The translations under genes and the position numbers were made by a program. Below the pieces are notes generated by a model. The model was not told the origin of the DNA. It did not search any database and saw only the letters and a list, made by a program, of their open reading frames with translations. 64,000 bases of DNA from Planococcus sp. MB-3u-03 (GTDB lineage Bacteria; Bacillota; Bacilli; Bacillales_A; Planococcaceae): contig NZ_CP025135.1 of the NCBI RefSeq assembly GCF_002833405.1, positions 3,205,501 through 3,269,500 of the forward strand, written 5' to 3'. Shown piece after piece: positions 1 to 8,670 of the stretch (the stretch's first letter is position 1; the number at the start of each line of letters is the position of its first letter).

Positions 1-872
1 GTGTTAGCGCTTTGCCACGCCGGCTCGTCCTGCTGCTTGAAAATATTGAGCGCCATTTGCGCGACCATGCCCTGGCCGTTCGGCGGGATCTCCCATACTT
101 CATGCCCTTTATAACTCGTCGAGATCGGCTTGACCCATTCCGCTTTGTATGTAGCTAGGTCTTGTTTTTTCAGGAAACCGCCGTGTTCAGTCATGAAGCT
201 GTCGATTTTCTCTGCCAGCTCGCCTTCGTAAAAGGCTTTCGCATCGCTGTCGCCGATTTTACGGAGCGTGTCGGCATGGCCAGGTGATTTCCACATTTCG
301 CCGATTTCCGGCGCACGGCCGTCCGGTGCGAAAGTGTCGAACCAGGCTTCGAATTCTTTATCGGTAAAAGTCTTCTTGAAATTATCGTATGCCTTTTTCC
401 AGAACTTCCCGAGGATCGGCGTCAGCGGATAGCCTTCTTCCGCGTAGCGGATCGCAGGTTCCAATGTTTCCGCAAGCGATAATTTGCCAAAGCGTTTCGA
501 CAGCTCCGCCCATGCCGCCGGGACGCCAGGGACCGTAATTGGCACCAATCCGTGTGTCGGCATCTTGTCGTGCCCTTTCGCCTTCACCGCTTCAATCGTG
601 AGTTCCTGAGGGGATGGCCCGGAAGCATTCAGGCCGTGCAGCTCGCCTTTTACCCAAACCAGGGCGAAGGCATCTCCCCCGATGCCATTTGATGTCGGTT
701 CCACAACCGTTAAGGTCGCAGCGGTCGCAATTGCAGCGTCAATGGCGTTGCCGCCTTTTTTCAAGATCTCAAGCCCAGTCTGTGCAGCAAGCGGCTGCGA
801 TGTCGCCACCATACCTTTTTTGCCGAAGACTGTATGGCGTTTCCCTGAGAAGGGATGATTCGTATAATCCAT
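1..872 (-). CDS. Gamma-glutamyltransferase family protein, partial (C-terminal part outside window)
   Basis: The visible 290 residues are the N-terminal part of a gamma-glutamyltranspeptidase-like protein. Family knowledge: these enzymes self-cleave at an internal Thr and transfer or hydrolyse gamma-glutamyl groups; the nucleophile Thr lies in the part beyond the left edge, so activity cannot be judged. Family signatures seen are GGNAIDAAIA at about residues 40-49 and SNGIGGDAF at about 61-69. There is no signal peptide at the start (MDYTNHPFSGKRH), so this copy looks cytoplasmic, unlike secreted GGTs. The start ATG at 872 has a GGAGGAAATGAC ribosome site. It diverges from the LysR gene, which may control it. 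Confidence 0.85.
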   Translation of the reverse strand, partial: MDYTNHPFSGKRHTVFGKKGMVATSQPLAAQTGLEILKKGGNAIDAAIATAATLTVVEPTSNGIGGDAFALVWVKGELHGLNASGPSPQELTIEAVKAKGHDKMPTHGLVPITVPGVPAAWAELSKRFGKLSLAETLEPAIRYAEEGYPLTPILGKFWKKAYDNFKKTFTDKEFEAWFDTFAPDGRAPEIGEMWKSPGHADTLRKIGDSDAKAFYEGELAEKIDSFMTEHGGFLKKQDLATYKAEWVKPISTSYKGHEVWEIPPNGQGMVAQMALNIFKQQDEPAWQSAN

Positions 873-984
873 GTCATTTCCTCCTATATAATACTTTCAT
901 CCGGTTGAATAAGTTATCACCTTCCGAATAAAGATGTCATTTTTGTATTATTCAAATTTTACAAAAATATCTTTGATAAGTAAA

Positions 985-1000
985 ATTAAATATATTTAAT
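985..1000. promoter_or_regulatory. AT-rich 16-bp palindrome between ggt-like gene and LysR gene
   Basis: ATTAAATATATTTAAT is a perfect palindrome lying in the divergent intergenic region, about 30 bases before the LysR start codon. LysR regulators usually bind such interrupted or AT-rich dyads near their own promoter, so an operator role is an inference from position and symmetry only. Confidence 0.35.
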
Positions 1001-1031
1001 GGTATGATTAAAAACTCATTGAGGTGAAATT

Positions 1032-1961
1032 ATGGATCATAAACTTGAAATCTTCGTGACCACAGCAGAGCAGAAAAGTTTCACGCGCGCAGCCGAGCTG
1101 CTTCACATGACGCCTTCCGCCATTTCTTTGAGCATCAAGGCACTCGAGAAAAAGCTCGGCGTTCGGCTGTTCGACCGCAATAATAAATACGTCCAATTAA
1201 CGGAAGCCGGGCAAGTGAGTTACGGACAGGCTAAAGAGATCCTTCTAAAATACGACCAATTGAAAATCGCCCTGTTAGAACTCGAACCGTCCGCGGCCAT
1301 GCCATTGTCGATCGGGGCGGCCTATACGTTCGGCGAATACTTTCTGCCAAGCATCATCTATGCATTCAACAAACGCCACCCGAACATCACGCCAACCATT
1401 ACAATCCACAACTCCAAAGCCATCATCGAGCAAACCCATAAGCAGGAACTCGATATCGGCTTTATCGTCGAAGGCGACATCGGCAATCCGGATATCGACA
1501 TCGAATTGTTTACGGAAGAAGAAATGGTCATCGTCGCACGCCCCAACCATCCGATTATCCGCAACTCACAAGTCGACCGCCGCTTGCTTGAAGCGGAAAC
1601 TTGGATTATCCGCGAACCCGGCTCCGGCACGCGCGATGTGACCGATAAGCTGTTCGCCCAGCTTGGCATTGCACCGAAGAAAGTGATGAGCTTCGGCAGC
1701 TCCCAGACGATCAAGGAATCGGTCGCACTCGGCCTTGGCATCTCCTACCTATCCGAATCCACCGTCAGAAGCGAGACGAATAGCGGAACCATTGGCGCGA
1801 TCAGCCTGACCGATTTCCCGAACAAGAGCCGTTTTCATTACATCACCCACCGCTCGAGCTTCCATACACAGGCTGCCCAACTGTTTTTGGACTTTCTTGA
1901 CTCCTATGTCATGGATGAAAAAGTCTCGGTGCATACGAAGAAGCGTTTGGCAGACAAATAA
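1032..1961 (+). CDS. LysR family transcriptional regulator
   Basis: This 309-residue protein has the LysR layout: an N-terminal winged helix-turn-helix (residues about 17-36, SFTRAAELLHMTPSAISLSI) followed by a periplasmic-binding-like effector domain from about residue 90 (SIGAAYTFGEYFLPSIIYAF). Length is typical of the family. The ATG has a GAGGTGA ribosome site 6 bases upstream. It is transcribed away from the GGT-like gene, the classic arrangement for a LysR regulator and its target, so that gene is the likely target; the effector is unknown. The gene ends at a hairpin shared with the converging lyase gene. Confidence 0.93.
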   Translation: MDHKLEIFVTTAEQKSFTRAAELLHMTPSAISLSIKALEKKLGVRLFDRNNKYVQLTEAGQVSYGQAKEILLKYDQLKIALLELEPSAAMPLSIGAAYTFGEYFLPSIIYAFNKRHPNITPTITIHNSKAIIEQTHKQELDIGFIVEGDIGNPDIDIELFTEEEMVIVARPNHPIIRNSQVDRRLLEAETWIIREPGSGTRDVTDKLFAQLGIAPKKVMSFGSSQTIKESVALGLGISYLSESTVRSETNSGTIGAISLTDFPNKSRFHYITHRSSFHTQAAQLFLDFLDSYVMDEKVSVHTKKRLADK

Positions 1962-1982
1962 CGCTTCCGTTTTCCACAATGA

Positions 1983-2018
1983 AAAATGGCAAGAGGCTGC
2001 ATGCCTCTTGCCATTTTC
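1983..2018. terminator. Bidirectional intrinsic terminator
   Basis: A 15-bp perfect stem (AAAATGGCAAGAGGC with its complement) and a 5-base loop sits between the converging LysR and lyase genes. T runs are present on both sides, so it can end both transcripts; it follows directly on the stop codon of the eight-gene operon. Confidence 0.85.
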
Positions 2019-2921
2019 TTATGCAATATGCGTTTTATCGGCTTGTCCCGATTTCATGACTTGCCCCGGGAGCGTTCTGCCGAGCAATTTCTCCATATCG
2101 AGTGCTGCATCAAGCAATTGCGGCAGTTTGCCCTCAACCGGCACGTCCATGAACTCGAACATGTGAACGACGTCTTCTAACGAGACATTGCCACTCGCAC
2201 CAGGAGCAAACGGGCAGCCCCCGATGCCGCCCAAAGCTGCATCGAAATGGCGCATCCCCGACTGGTATGCCGCATAGATATTCGCCAAGCCCATCCCCCT
2301 TGTGTTATGGAGATGCAGCCCGAAATAATGTTGCGGATATTGTTTCTTAATCGTCGAGATAAATTCCGTCATCTGTACCGGATTCGCCATGCCGGTTGTA
2401 TCGGCAATGGTGAATCGGCTGAGGCCGGCCGCTGTCAAAGTTTCGATATTGCCAAGGATTTTGTCGACTTCATACAACCCCTCGAACGGGCATCCAAATG
2501 CTGTGGCTAGACTCACCGTAATCTTTGAAGAATCCATTAGCTTCTGGATGTCTTTAACCCCTTCGATCGATTCACCGACCGTTTTCCTGACATTTTTCTG
2601 GTTGTGCGTCTCGCTGATGGACAGCACGTAATTCACTTCATCCACGCCTGCTTCCAGTGCCAGCTCAGCACCTTTGACATTGGGGACGAGTGCAATCACT
2701 TCCACGTTTTCGCGTTTGATTCCCCTGATCACTTCACGTGCATCGCGCATTTGCGGAACGGCTTTCGGTGAAACAAACGAAGTCGCTTCGATGCGCGGAA
2801 TCCCTGCTGCGATAATTTGGTTAATGACTCGGATTTTATCTTCGGTATCGATCCAGTCCTTTTCCATTTGAAATCCATCTCTGCCCGTGACATCGGTCAT
2901 GATCACTCTTTCGTCCATCAT
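2019..2921 (-). CDS. Hydroxymethylglutaryl-CoA lyase family protein
   Basis: This 300-residue DRE-TIM metallolyase would cleave HMG-CoA to acetoacetate and acetyl-CoA, or a related 3-hydroxyacyl-CoA such as citramalyl-CoA. Seen: the catalytic Arg-Asp pair at 14-15 (TGRDGFQ), EATSFVSPK at 45-53, metal-binding HLH at 203-205, and the HMGL signature GGIGGCPFAPGASGN at 231-245 with its active-site Cys at 236. These match true HMG-CoA lyases rather than isopropylmalate synthases. It is the last gene of the operon and overlaps the flavin reductase stop (ATGA). Context with a CoA-transferase makes a free hydroxydicarboxylate the likely starting compound; exact substrate is unresolved. Confidence 0.9.
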   Translation of the reverse strand: MMDERVIMTDVTGRDGFQMEKDWIDTEDKIRVINQIIAAGIPRIEATSFVSPKAVPQMRDAREVIRGIKRENVEVIALVPNVKGAELALEAGVDEVNYVLSISETHNQKNVRKTVGESIEGVKDIQKLMDSSKITVSLATAFGCPFEGLYEVDKILGNIETLTAAGLSRFTIADTTGMANPVQMTEFISTIKKQYPQHYFGLHLHNTRGMGLANIYAAYQSGMRHFDAALGGIGGCPFAPGASGNVSLEDVVHMFEFMDVPVEGKLPQLLDAALDMEKLLGRTLPGQVMKSGQADKTHIA

Positions 2922-3541
2922 TTGATCCCTTCTTCCACTTTTACTCTGGGCAAAGTGAACAAATTATCGACTTCACAATAATTTCCTGCCAGCCTGCCCA
3001 GCGGCTTGAGCTTTTCAAGGTCTACTTTATAATTGCCAAGATAATATTCATCCTGGATATGGTATTGAACGACTCTTCCCAAAATCAGATGATCGCTGCC
3101 AAGTTCGATGATTTGATCCAGCTCCAACTCAAAAGAAATCGGTGCTTCACCTACTCGCGGCGCTTGCACATTAATGCTCTCAACCGGTGTTAGCCCTGCA
3201 GCTTCAAACTCATCCACTTCAACAGGCAAATTACCCGAGCTGATGTGCATCTCGTCGCCAAGTGGAGAATTCACGATATTGATGACGAATTGCTTGGTGC
3301 TTCGGATATTCGATAAGGTATCCTTGGTCGTTCCTTCCCTGTCGCCGACACCGGGACCGACTGAAATGCATAATGTAGCCGGGTTTCGCGAGGCAACTGT
3401 AAAAAAGCTGAAAGGCGCTAAATTGCGGTTGCCGTCTTCATCTATAGTAGAGACCCAAGCGATTGGCCGGGGCACGATCGACCCTGTCATCAATTTATAC
3501 GCTTGTTTTGTGTCGATGCTGCGCAAATCAATATTCATCAT
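2918..3541 (-). CDS. Flavin reductase family protein (FMN-binding split barrel)
   Basis: A 207-residue protein of the DIM6/NTAB flavin reductase family, which binds FMN in a split beta-barrel and often serves as the NAD(P)H:flavin partner of an oxygenase. Typical N-terminal pattern is present: MTGSIVPRPIAWVST at about 18-32 followed by NLAPFSFFTVAS. No oxygenase is found in this operon, so its partner and job here are not clear. It starts one base after the MFS stop codon with a GGGAGTG ribosome site and overlaps the lyase by four bases, so all three are translationally linked. Confidence 0.85.
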   Translation of the reverse strand: MMNIDLRSIDTKQAYKLMTGSIVPRPIAWVSTIDEDGNRNLAPFSFFTVASRNPATLCISVGPGVGDREGTTKDTLSNIRSTKQFVINIVNSPLGDEMHISSGNLPVEVDEFEAAGLTPVESINVQAPRVGEAPISFELELDQIIELGSDHLILGRVVQYHIQDEYYLGNYKVDLEKLKPLGRLAGNYCEVDNLFTLPRVKVEEGIK

Positions 3542-3542
3542 T

Positions 3543-4799
3543 TTACACTCCCTTGTGAGACTCGCTTTCTTTATATGCTAATCGTTTCGCCCATAAAAGC
3601 AGGACAATAACGAAAAGTAAAACGAAAGATAGAAAGAACCAGCCATAATTGAAATTCCCTGAAAGATCGACGATATAGCCGAATAGCGGAGGGCCGATGA
3701 TTACGCCCCAAGAGCCGACCATCAAAGTGAAGCCGCTTGCGATTCCGGCTTGCTTGAAAGGCACAAGTTCGGTAGCCGCATTCATCCAGATACCATTGAA
3801 TCCTGAAATACAAAAGCCGAAAACGGCGACCACTGAAGCAATAGCCCAGAACGAAATCCCTGCAGGAAGCCGCGTGACAATCAAGGCGATACCGATTGAG
3901 AGTGCCGCAATATAAACAAGCACAATCAAACGCTGTCCTTTAAAAATAGTATCGCTGATAATCCCCCAGGCCACTCTGCCGAAGGAACCGCTGACTTCTG
4001 AAATGACCAGCAGCATGCCGGCCAGCAAAAGGCTGAGCCCTAGCTGTTCATAAGCAAATAAGACGATATACGTATTCAAGATCAATTGGCTCCCGCTCAA
4101 GCCCATAGCGGCAATACTGAGAAGAACGAGCGGTTTATGGCGGAACATTGCCCCAATCGATTCCTTTAAATAGGACCAGCTGATTTTCCTTTCTGGCTCA
4201 TGAGGCTCCGCTGAGGGCGGATCCCGGTAAAAGCGGTAAGCAAGCACGCCTGTCACCATCAATAAACCGCATGCTGCCAGTAATGCCAGGCGCCAACCCC
4301 AAACCGCTGCCAGCGGCAATAACAAAAGGGCCGAAAGAGCCGACCCCAATGTAACACCCATTTGCTTGATGCCCATTGCCGTTCCGCGCTTTTGTTGGAA
4401 CCAGTGCAAAATCCCTTTATTGGATGTGGGATGCATTGTGCCATAGCCCACTCCACCGATGGCCACCATCAACAGCACGAAAAAGTAATTACTGCTGATA
4501 GCCATTAGCATAAAAGCGCCGCCAAGGCCGAACGATAAATACAGCAATAAGCGTTTGGAACCGATGCGGTCGACGACAAATCCTGCGGGGATGGAGGCAA
4601 TGGACTGGCCGAGGAACAGAGCAGCCGGCAGCATGCCGATCTGGGCCTTGGTCAGAGACAAATCTTCTCCGATCAATACCCCAAGCGGCGCCAGGCTCCG
4701 GCCGATGAATGCGACCATTACCTGGGCGACAAGCAGCCAGCCGAGCATATGCCAGGGATTGATTGATTTGAATGGTTTCACAAGTGTTGAATTGTCCAT
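3543..4799 (-). CDS. MFS transporter
   Basis: This 418-residue integral membrane protein has about twelve hydrophobic segments and the MFS loop 2-3 motif (GFVVDRIGSKRLLL at about 73-86). It resembles the anion:cation symporter type MFS carriers that take up organic acids. As a second uptake carrier in the operon beside the SSS symporter, it may import the same or a related acid, or export a product; this is inference from context. It starts 39 bases after the symporter stop and ends one base before the flavin reductase. Confidence 0.88.
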   Translation of the reverse strand: MDNSTLVKPFKSINPWHMLGWLLVAQVMVAFIGRSLAPLGVLIGEDLSLTKAQIGMLPAALFLGQSIASIPAGFVVDRIGSKRLLLYLSFGLGGAFMLMAISSNYFFVLLMVAIGGVGYGTMHPTSNKGILHWFQQKRGTAMGIKQMGVTLGSALSALLLLPLAAVWGWRLALLAACGLLMVTGVLAYRFYRDPPSAEPHEPERKISWSYLKESIGAMFRHKPLVLLSIAAMGLSGSQLILNTYIVLFAYEQLGLSLLLAGMLLVISEVSGSFGRVAWGIISDTIFKGQRLIVLVYIAALSIGIALIVTRLPAGISFWAIASVVAVFGFCISGFNGIWMNAATELVPFKQAGIASGFTLMVGSWGVIIGPPLFGYIVDLSGNFNYGWFFLSFVLLFVIVLLLWAKRLAYKESESHKGV

Positions 4800-4838
4800 T
4801 TGATCGCCACATTCTTATTTAGCATGAAGGAAAACTGT

Positions 4839-6335
4839 TTATGCCAAATCGATTTTTTTGAGTTCCGCTTCTTTTTCGACGGTCAGCGGTACAAGGTACG
4901 AACCGACAACAGCGATAAAGAAGTTAGCAGCGAGTCCGATGACGCCGCCGTGAATGCCAAACACCGTCTTATAGCCAGTCCACGTCAATACGCCGGCAAT
5001 GATCGCCCCGGCCAACATGCCCCAGAATACAGGCTGTGCGGCCATGCGCTTCCAGTAAAGTCCCAAAACAAATGCCGGGAATACCTGGACAAGCAATTCA
5101 AATTTCAGCACGAAAATCTCATAAAGCGTGGCGGGTGGGTTCCAAGCGATCCACAACAGCAAGCCGACAGCCGCGACGCCGGTCACTTTCCCAACCATCA
5201 CTTTTTTCTTCTCGGGAGCTTTCGGGTTGATGAAGCGGCCGTAGATGTCATTGGAAACGATGGATGAGAAACTTAATAGCACAGAATCGGCAGTCGAGAC
5301 AATCGCGGCGACGATCGCCCCGAAGAAAATGATCATGACCCAGTAAAAGAATCCGTTGATGCCGGCAATTTCATTCGCCATCAACCCGACCAATTGTTCA
5401 GAACCGGTCGTATCCAAGTTCGGAATGAGCGCGATGCCCAAAATCCCGATGACAAACACCAAGCCTGTCGTAATCGGCGGCATCCATGCCATGCGCGAGA
5501 ACGAGCGTTTCAACGTGCGTTCGCTGTCTGCTGCGAAAATCCGCTGCACGGCGTGCGGATAAATCGCTGCCCCGAGCCCGACCAACAGCAGCATACTGAA
5601 CCAGTTGATCGAAGTCATCATATCCGGAACGCCGAGCTTCGCAGGTTCATTCGCAGCGATATACTGTGTTGCAGAAGAGATATCTCCCCCTACAAGATAC
5701 ACAGCGCCGACCAGGAAAATGACAATCCCCACCATCAAAACCAAGCCTTGCATAACGTCAGTAAAAGCAACCGCTTTCATTCCGCCCAACCATTCGTAGA
5801 TCAACATGACCAACACAAAGGCGATGACCGCCACTTGATAAGGAATCGTTCCTCCTGTCAGACTCGAAGCGGCGTGGCCGATCGCTACCAACTGTTCAAG
5901 CAAATAGTTTCCAAGGCCCCAAAGCATAAGCACGACAGCCAGGATTGTAACCGATTTCGATTTGAAGCGATGCGCGATCCAGTCCGCCGGTGTAATGAAA
6001 TTCATTTTCTTCGATACCACATACATGCGGGGAGCAAAGAGCAAATAGACCCCGATAATGATGGTCATGAAGGAAATCGACTGCAGCCAGGAAAAACCGG
6101 TGCGGTAAGCGGTCGGAGCATAGCCGATAATGGTATTCCCGCTATACTGTGTGGCATAAAGCGTGAAGAATAACGCCACAATCCCTAGATTCTTTCCTGC
6201 CAAATAATAATTGCTCAAGCTGTCATGGAGTGTTTTGTCTCCACGGCCTGAGAAATAGCCGATCAATAGCATGACAATTGCATAAGCTGACAGAATCAAC
6301 ACGCCATCCAGGCCTGCAAACACCAAATCATTCAT
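4839..6335 (-). CDS. Sodium:solute symporter family (SSS) transporter
   Basis: A 498-residue protein with about thirteen membrane helices and SSS features: SNYYLAGKNLGIVALFFTL at about 41-59, and a C-terminal region typical of the family. SSS carriers couple substrate uptake to sodium. Together with the preceding DUF3311 protein (8-base overlap) it forms the same pair as yhjB-yhjC of Bacillus subtilis, in which the small protein is probably an accessory subunit. Its place among CoA-transferase and hydro-lyase genes suggests organic acid uptake. The ribosome site GGGGGAGAG lies inside the end of the DUF3311 gene. Confidence 0.93.
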   Translation of the reverse strand: MNDLVFAGLDGVLILSAYAIVMLLIGYFSGRGDKTLHDSLSNYYLAGKNLGIVALFFTLYATQYSGNTIIGYAPTAYRTGFSWLQSISFMTIIIGVYLLFAPRMYVVSKKMNFITPADWIAHRFKSKSVTILAVVLMLWGLGNYLLEQLVAIGHAASSLTGGTIPYQVAVIAFVLVMLIYEWLGGMKAVAFTDVMQGLVLMVGIVIFLVGAVYLVGGDISSATQYIAANEPAKLGVPDMMTSINWFSMLLLVGLGAAIYPHAVQRIFAADSERTLKRSFSRMAWMPPITTGLVFVIGILGIALIPNLDTTGSEQLVGLMANEIAGINGFFYWVMIIFFGAIVAAIVSTADSVLLSFSSIVSNDIYGRFINPKAPEKKKVMVGKVTGVAAVGLLLWIAWNPPATLYEIFVLKFELLVQVFPAFVLGLYWKRMAAQPVFWGMLAGAIIAGVLTWTGYKTVFGIHGGVIGLAANFFIAVVGSYLVPLTVEKEAELKKIDLA

Positions 6336-6588
6336 TTACTCTCCCCCTCTTCTCCGCTTCTTCTTCATCTTCTACAATGTCCCATTCTTTTAACGTCACC
6401 CAGCTTAAAAATCCGCATAAAATCAGGGAAAACGCCAAAATGATCAAAGCCCAATAAGGAACACCGAAAATCAAGGGTTCATAGGAGCCGATTGGCAAAT
6501 ACCACGGGACGTTTCCGATCACAATCAATAATAAAGCGATCCAAATCCATTTTTTTCGAATCGGCTCTTTAATTTGCTTTTTCTCCAT
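6328..6588 (-). CDS. DUF3311 small membrane protein, probable SSS accessory subunit
   Basis: An 86-residue protein with two membrane helices (about residues 14-31 and 40-62) and charged ends (MEKKQIKEPIRKK at the start, EEEAEKRGRVNE at the end). This fits DUF3311, which is recurrently encoded just before an SSS symporter. The 8-base overlap with the symporter implies coupled translation and close to equal amounts. The biochemical role is unknown; an assembly or gating subunit is an inference. Confidence 0.8.
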   Translation of the reverse strand: MEKKQIKEPIRKKWIWIALLLIVIGNVPWYLPIGSYEPLIFGVPYWALIILAFSLILCGFLSWVTLKEWDIVEDEEEAEKRGRVNE

Positions 6589-6630
6589 ATCCGAAGCTCC
6601 TTTTAATTGCTTTATTTTGAACCGTCGTCC

Positions 6631-7236
6631 TTATTGCAGGCTGTAGTAAAGCCGGTGCTGTTGCTCGAATGCATCAATTTGCTTCTCATGTCTGATTGTT
6701 GCAGAAATTTCGTCCATTCCTTCAAGCAGCATATGCTTTCGGTAGTCATCTACTTCAAAATGCTTTGTCATGCCATTGGAATCCCGAATTTCCTGCGATT
6801 CCAAATCTACCGTCAAAGTATATTCGGGCTGTGCCGAAACCTTGCTAAACAGTTCTTCTATCTGTTCTTTAGGCAATTGGATCGGCAAAATGCCATTTTT
6901 GAAGCAGTTGTTATAGAAGATATCCGCGAAAGAAGAAGCCAAAATAACACGAAATCCATAGTCTTCAATTGCCCAGGGTGCATGCTCGCGTGAAGAGCCA
7001 CAGCCAAAATTATCGCGCGTCAGCAAAACAGTAGCGTTACGGTAGGGTTCTCGATTTAGAATAAACTCCGCGTTTTCTATGCCATCTTCATTAAAACGCC
7101 AATCGAAAAAGAGGAATTTCCCGTAGCCACTTTTTTCGATACGTTTCAAAAATTGCTTCGGAATGATGGCATCTGTATCAATATTGGCACGGTCCAGCGG
7201 CATCAATGTACCCGTATGAGTTTTCAGTGCTTTCAT
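6631..7236 (-). CDS. leuD: LeuD-type hydro-lyase small subunit
   Basis: A 201-residue swivel-domain subunit of the aconitase family, of the bacterial isopropylmalate isomerase type. Seen: the N-terminal [20 protein letters not shown] and the substrate-loop motif [11 protein letters not shown] at about 75-85. It pairs with the LeuC-like subunit, with which it overlaps by four bases. No leuA or leuB is present in the window and the neighbours are catabolic, so it may act on citraconate/citramalate-like acids or another branched dicarboxylate rather than in leucine synthesis. A simple leuCD that has moved into this operon cannot be excluded. Confidence 0.9.
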   Translation of the reverse strand: MKALKTHTGTLMPLDRANIDTDAIIPKQFLKRIEKSGYGKFLFFDWRFNEDGIENAEFILNREPYRNATVLLTRDNFGCGSSREHAPWAIEDYGFRVILASSFADIFYNNCFKNGILPIQLPKEQIEELFSKVSAQPEYTLTVDLESQEIRDSNGMTKHFEVDDYRKHMLLEGMDEISATIRHEKQIDAFEQQHRLYYSLQ

Positions 7237-8657
7237 CCTGTCACCCCTTCCCCGGTTCTGAGCGGCCAGTCCCGTACATCGGTAAAGCGTCCGGTAATTG
7301 CTGCTGCCGCAGCCATAGCTGGGCTGACCAAATGGCTTCTTGACTGGCGTCCTTGTCGGCCTTCAAAATTTCGGTTGGAAGTGGAAGCTACCCGTTCTCC
7401 GGGCTTAGCGATATCTGGATTCATGCCGAGACACATGGAACATCCTGCCTCCCGCCATTCAAATCCAGCATCTTTAAAGATGCGATCCAAGTTCTCTGAT
7501 TCAGCTTGTGCTTTGACTGCCTGGGAACCTGGAACGACCAGTGCCCGAATGCCACCTTTTATGCGATAGCCATCTACAACAGCCGCCGCTTCCCGCAAAT
7601 CTTCAATCCGCCCATTTGTGCACGAGCCGATAAAGACCGTATCGATTTCGATGTCTTTCATCCTTACTCCTGGCTCCAGCCCCATATAAGCCAAAGCGCT
7701 TTCCGCGATTTTCTTCTGTTCCATAGACAGATCTTCCAGCGCCGGCACTTGACCATTCACTGAAACGACCATGCCGGGGTTTGTCCCCCACGTCACTTGG
7801 GGCTCTACTGTGCCGCAATCAAATTCCACCACTTTGTCGAATGCTGCGTCTTCGTCGCTGAACAATTCTTTCCATTCTGCTTGTGCTCGTTCCCATTGTT
7901 CACCTTCCGGGACATAGTGCTTGTCTGACAAATAAGTGAATGTCGTGTCATCCGGCGCGATCATGCCTGCTCTTGCGCCGATTTCAATCGACATATTGCA
8001 GACAGTCATCCGCTCTTCCATCGACAGCTTGCGGATGGCTTCGCCGCGATATTCGATTGTGTAACCGGTTGCAAAATCATGCCCGTATCGCCCGATCAAC
8101 GCCAAGATTAAGTCTTTCGCGGAAGTACCGGTCGGCAATTGCCCTCGGAATTCAATCGCCATCGTTTTGGATTTGCTTTGCTTCAAGGTCTGTGTGGCAA
8201 GGACATGTTCAACTTCGCTCGTGCCGATGCCAAATGCCAATGTGCCAAATGCCCCGTGCGTCGCTGTATGGCTGTCTCCACAGACGATCGTCTGCCCTGG
8301 TTGCGTCAATCCGAGTTCGGGCGCAATGATATGGACGATGCCTTGCTGTTTATGGAAAAGATCGAAAAGTTTTATGCCAAAGTCTTCGCAGTTTTTACGC
8401 AATGCCTCTACTTGCTTTTGCGCAATTTCATCTTCAAAGGGCTGGTCGCGGTTAAGGGTCGGTATGCTATGGTCCATGGTCGCCAAAGTCCGGTCTGGCC
8501 TGCGCACGTTCCTGCCCGCTTGCCTTAAGCCGTCAAATGCCTGCGGTGAAGTCACTTCGTGCACTAGATGCAGATCGATGTAAAGAATGTCGGGCTGTTC
8601 TGGCTGTTGAGCCACTACATGCCGGTCCCAGATTTTTTCATATAAAGTCTTTCCCAA
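7233..8657 (-). CDS. leuC: LeuC-type hydro-lyase large subunit (4Fe-4S)
   Basis: A 474-residue large subunit of an isopropylmalate isomerase-type dehydratase, which reversibly dehydrates a 2-hydroxy acid on a 4Fe-4S cluster. Cluster ligands are visible at Cys346 (GSCTNG) and Cys406/Cys409 (GCSMCLG), and the catalytic-core motif [13 protein letters not shown] is at about 126-138. Length fits bacterial LeuC. It starts 13 bases after the CoA-transferase and overlaps leuD. Absence of leuAB and the CoA-acid enzymes around it argue for a catabolic role, an inference open to test by substrate assays. Confidence 0.9.
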   Translation of the reverse strand: MGKTLYEKIWDRHVVAQQPEQPDILYIDLHLVHEVTSPQAFDGLRQAGRNVRRPDRTLATMDHSIPTLNRDQPFEDEIAQKQVEALRKNCEDFGIKLFDLFHKQQGIVHIIAPELGLTQPGQTIVCGDSHTATHGAFGTLAFGIGTSEVEHVLATQTLKQSKSKTMAIEFRGQLPTGTSAKDLILALIGRYGHDFATGYTIEYRGEAIRKLSMEERMTVCNMSIEIGARAGMIAPDDTTFTYLSDKHYVPEGEQWERAQAEWKELFSDEDAAFDKVVEFDCGTVEPQVTWGTNPGMVVSVNGQVPALEDLSMEQKKIAESALAYMGLEPGVRMKDIEIDTVFIGSCTNGRIEDLREAAAVVDGYRIKGGIRALVVPGSQAVKAQAESENLDRIFKDAGFEWREAGCSMCLGMNPDIAKPGERVASTSNRNFEGRQGRQSRSHLVSPAMAAAAAITGRFTDVRDWPLRTGEGVTG

Positions 8658-8670
8658 AACCCATCACTCC

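Noticed and set aside
614-931. Plus-strand open frame over the GGT-like gene
   Set aside because: It is the shadow of the minus-strand GGT coding region, which has clear family motifs and a proper ribosome site.
5394-6173. Long plus-strand open frame (259 codons) over the SSS symporter
   Set aside because: Opposite-strand shadow of a well-defined membrane transporter; composition rich in His/Arg/Gln with no family features.
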